A stretch of DNA of 15,505 bases from Euryarchaeota archaeon UBA605 (GTDB taxonomy: Archaea > Thermoplasmatota > Poseidoniia > Poseidoniales > Thalassarchaeaceae). The first letter of the stretch is position 1, and every line of letters starts with the position of its first letter. The notes beneath the pieces were generated by a model. The model made no database searches. It was not told the DNA's origin and saw nothing but the letters and a program-made list of their open reading frames with translations. The position numbers and the translations under genes are program-made. The DNA lies in the NCBI GenBank assembly GCA_002504905.1, contig DATY01000020.1:1-15505 (forward strand). Direction: 5' to 3'. This document shows, one piece after another, positions 14,391 to 15,505 of this stretch.

Positions 14391-15107
14391 TCAATCTAGG
14401 GGTTTTTCCGCTTGCCAGATAGTAGCCATGCCTGGAAAAATCAATTTCGCTCTTGAGTTTTTGAAGCCTACTTCTTCAAGCATTTTAACATAATCTTTTG
14501 TGGTCCCAAAATGAACATAGGTCTTAGTCAACCATTTCCATGGATGTTCATCTTGTTTACAGATGATTTTTGCATAGGTACCCACCCAGATTCTCATCCA
14601 TAACCATCCTAAGTATCCGTGAATTCTATTTACTTTTGCTGGATCTACAATTACTATTGAAGATCCTGGTTTTAGTACTCTCAATACTTCACTTAGGCCT
14701 GCTTTTTTGTCGTACCAGTCTCTAAATGAGAATAATGTACATACTGCGTCAAATGAATCCTCTTCAAAAGGTAATGATTCTGCTTTTCCTTCGACAAATT
14801 TAGCTGCTGAATAACCATTCTCCTCTCTCATCTTATTGACTCTTGGTTCTGCAACACGAAGCATTTCAGGAATAGGGTCTAGACAAATTAGTTCTCTTCC
14901 CTCTAATTCTTCTGCAAAACTTCCTGGACCACATCCCACCTCTAATATGAGTCCTTTTGGAGGTAATCTTTCTCTAACTTTTCTTCTCCATTTTGATACC
15001 TGTCCTAAGGTCGCAAAACGATTAATTTTATCGTATACAGGTATTGTGGCTTCAAGATTTTTTTGGAGTTCATTCCAATCGTCCTCACCAATTGTCTCGG
15101 TGTCCAT
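14391..15107 (-). CDS. SAM-dependent methyltransferase, UbiE/MenG-like
   Basis: Class I methyltransferase of the UbiE-like group, whose known members methylate quinone precursors. From ATG 15107 it has 238 residues. TIPVYDKINRFATLG resembles the Y-D-x-x-N-x-x-x-S-x-G start of UbiE. LEVGCGPG (55-62) is the SAM-binding motif I, and ICLDPIPEML supplies the acidic residue of motif II. SFDAVCTLFSFRDWYDKK and EVLRVLKPGSSIVIVD follow the UbiE pattern FGLRNVxD...RVLKPGG. An upstream ATG at 15203 would add 32 residues rich in Ile and Pro that do not resemble the family, so I prefer 15107. Given the convergent prenyl synthase and reductase, a quinone role is an attractive inference, but the general fold is used for many substrates. 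Confidence 0.85.
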   Translation of the reverse strand: MDTETIGEDDWNELQKNLEATIPVYDKINRFATLGQVSKWRRKVRERLPPKGLILEVGCGPGSFAEELEGRELICLDPIPEMLRVAEPRVNKMREENGYSAAKFVEGKAESLPFEEDSFDAVCTLFSFRDWYDKKAGLSEVLRVLKPGSSIVIVDPAKVNRIHGYLGWLWMRIWVGTYAKIICKQDEHPWKWLTKTYVHFGTTKDYVKMLEEVGFKNSRAKLIFPGMATIWQAEKPLD

Positions 15108-15193
15108 GAACCATCGCAAAAGATTCAGGTATTTGGTAGGTGCTGATGATGGTATCAAAATTATTACTTGACACTGTTTAGGGCTCACATCGG

Positions 15194-15214
15194 TTATTAT
15201 CATATACTAATTTT
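15194..15214. promoter_or_regulatory. AT-rich divergent promoter block
   Basis: TTATTATCATATACTAATTTT lies between the methyltransferase and ahaH. CATATACTA, centred near 15205, is about 26 bases before 15231, which would place the ahaH start site right at the ribosome binding site AAGGTG (15232-15237). In the other direction TATATGATAATAA may serve the methyltransferase. Confidence 0.35.
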
Positions 15215-15243
15215 CGGTCGAGTATGTTAGAAAGGTGCGGTCC

Positions 15244-15505
15244 ATGGCTAGAGAAGATGTTCTACGTGCAATTAAAGATGCTGAAATAGCGGCCACTGAG
15301 ACGCTGTCTACTGCTAAAAAAGAGGCAGCCCAAATTATATCTCAGGCAAGACAAAATGCATCTGAGATTTTGACATCTGGTAAGTCATCATCCGAATCCG
15401 AAGCACAAAATCTAATTTCTGATGCACGAGCTTCTGCGGGTTCAGAGGCAAATATTGTTTCTAAAGACGGAGAAGTCGCACAGAAAAATGTTCATGATTC
15501 TGGTA
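15244..15505 (+). CDS. ahaH: A-type ATP synthase subunit H, N-terminal part (cut by window edge)
   Basis: Subunit H is a coiled-coil protein that, with subunit E, forms the peripheral stalk of the archaeal A-type ATP synthase. The reading frame is open from ATG 15244 to the window end, 87 codons. It starts MAREDVLRAIKDAEIAATE and continues with TAKKEAAQIISQARQNASEIL, then further Ala-, Ser-, Glu- and Gln-rich helical sequence. This matches the R-E-x-V-L-x-x-I-K-x-A-E opening and the heptad-like pattern of AhaH. There are no hydrophobic membrane segments. AAGGTG lies six bases upstream of the start. In euryarchaea this gene usually opens the ATP synthase operon, so subunits I, K, E, C, F, A, B and D would be expected beyond the window. 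A generic coiled-coil protein cannot be excluded from this fragment alone. Confidence 0.7.
   Translation, partial: MAREDVLRAIKDAEIAATETLSTAKKEAAQIISQARQNASEILTSGKSSSESEAQNLISDARASAGSEANIVSKDGEVAQKNVHDSG

Noticed and set aside
15108..15203. Upstream extension of the methyltransferase to ATG 15203
   Set aside because: The added 32 residues do not resemble the family N terminus, which begins properly after 15107. It cannot be excluded fully because a promoter-like sequence lies close to it.
1..15505. CRISPR array, insertion sequence, prophage or toxin-antitoxin pair
   Set aside because: No regularly spaced repeats, transposase, integrase or small paired genes were seen on either strand.

Overview
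The window reads as a compact, AT-rich archaeal chromosome segment, most likely from an uncultivated marine Thermoplasmatota lineage (Marine Group II/III, Poseidoniales-like). That placement is an inference. The archaeal signature is direct: a euryarchaeal RPA with a CxxC...CxxH finger followed by its RPA-associated partner, archaeal Pelota, a geranylgeranyl reductase of lipid synthesis, and the start of an A-type ATP synthase subunit H gene. Mixed in are genes that look bacterial in type: formate-tetrahydrofolate ligase, a true RNase PH rather than the archaeal exosome subunit Rrp41, and a MogA. Such a mosaic is familiar from planktonic marine euryarchaea.

Layout. Positions 1-290 (-) hold the N-terminal part of a shikimate dehydrogenase, cut by the window edge and divergent from a (+) operon fhs - pelota - unknown gene (353-3793). 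After a T-run and an AT-rich promoter comes an endonuclease IV-like TIM-barrel protein with a charged tail (3908-5038), which meets tail to tail a small conserved protein of unknown function (5042-5608, -). The (-) strand then carries tRNA-Phe(GAA) with an encoded CCA, rph and mogA (5675-7206). A 238-base divergent intergenic region with palindromic sequence precedes the RPA pair (7445-10092, +). Convergent to it are two further (-) genes: a three-repeat SAP-like protein (10089-11054) and a degenerate porphobilinogen-deaminase-like protein (11154-12179). Divergent from these are a long-chain-type polyprenyl diphosphate synthase and a geranylgeranyl reductase (12281-14389, +). They meet a UbiE-like methyltransferase (14391-15107, -). 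The right edge enters ahaH (15244 onward, +).

How the genes work together. Themes are one-carbon metabolism (fhs), ribosome rescue (pelota), tRNA and its 3' maturation (tRNA-Phe, rph), DNA maintenance (endonuclease IV-like protein, RPA, RPA-associated protein, SAP protein) and isoprenoid, lipid or quinone chemistry (prenyl synthase, reductase, methyltransferase). I see no mobile element, CRISPR array or obvious defence island. The most interesting items are the degenerate HemC-like protein, the SSB-like acidic tip on the endonuclease IV homologue, the bacterial-type RNase PH with a large insertion beside a CCA-encoding tRNA, the triple SAP-like protein, and several palindromic promoter or leader elements.
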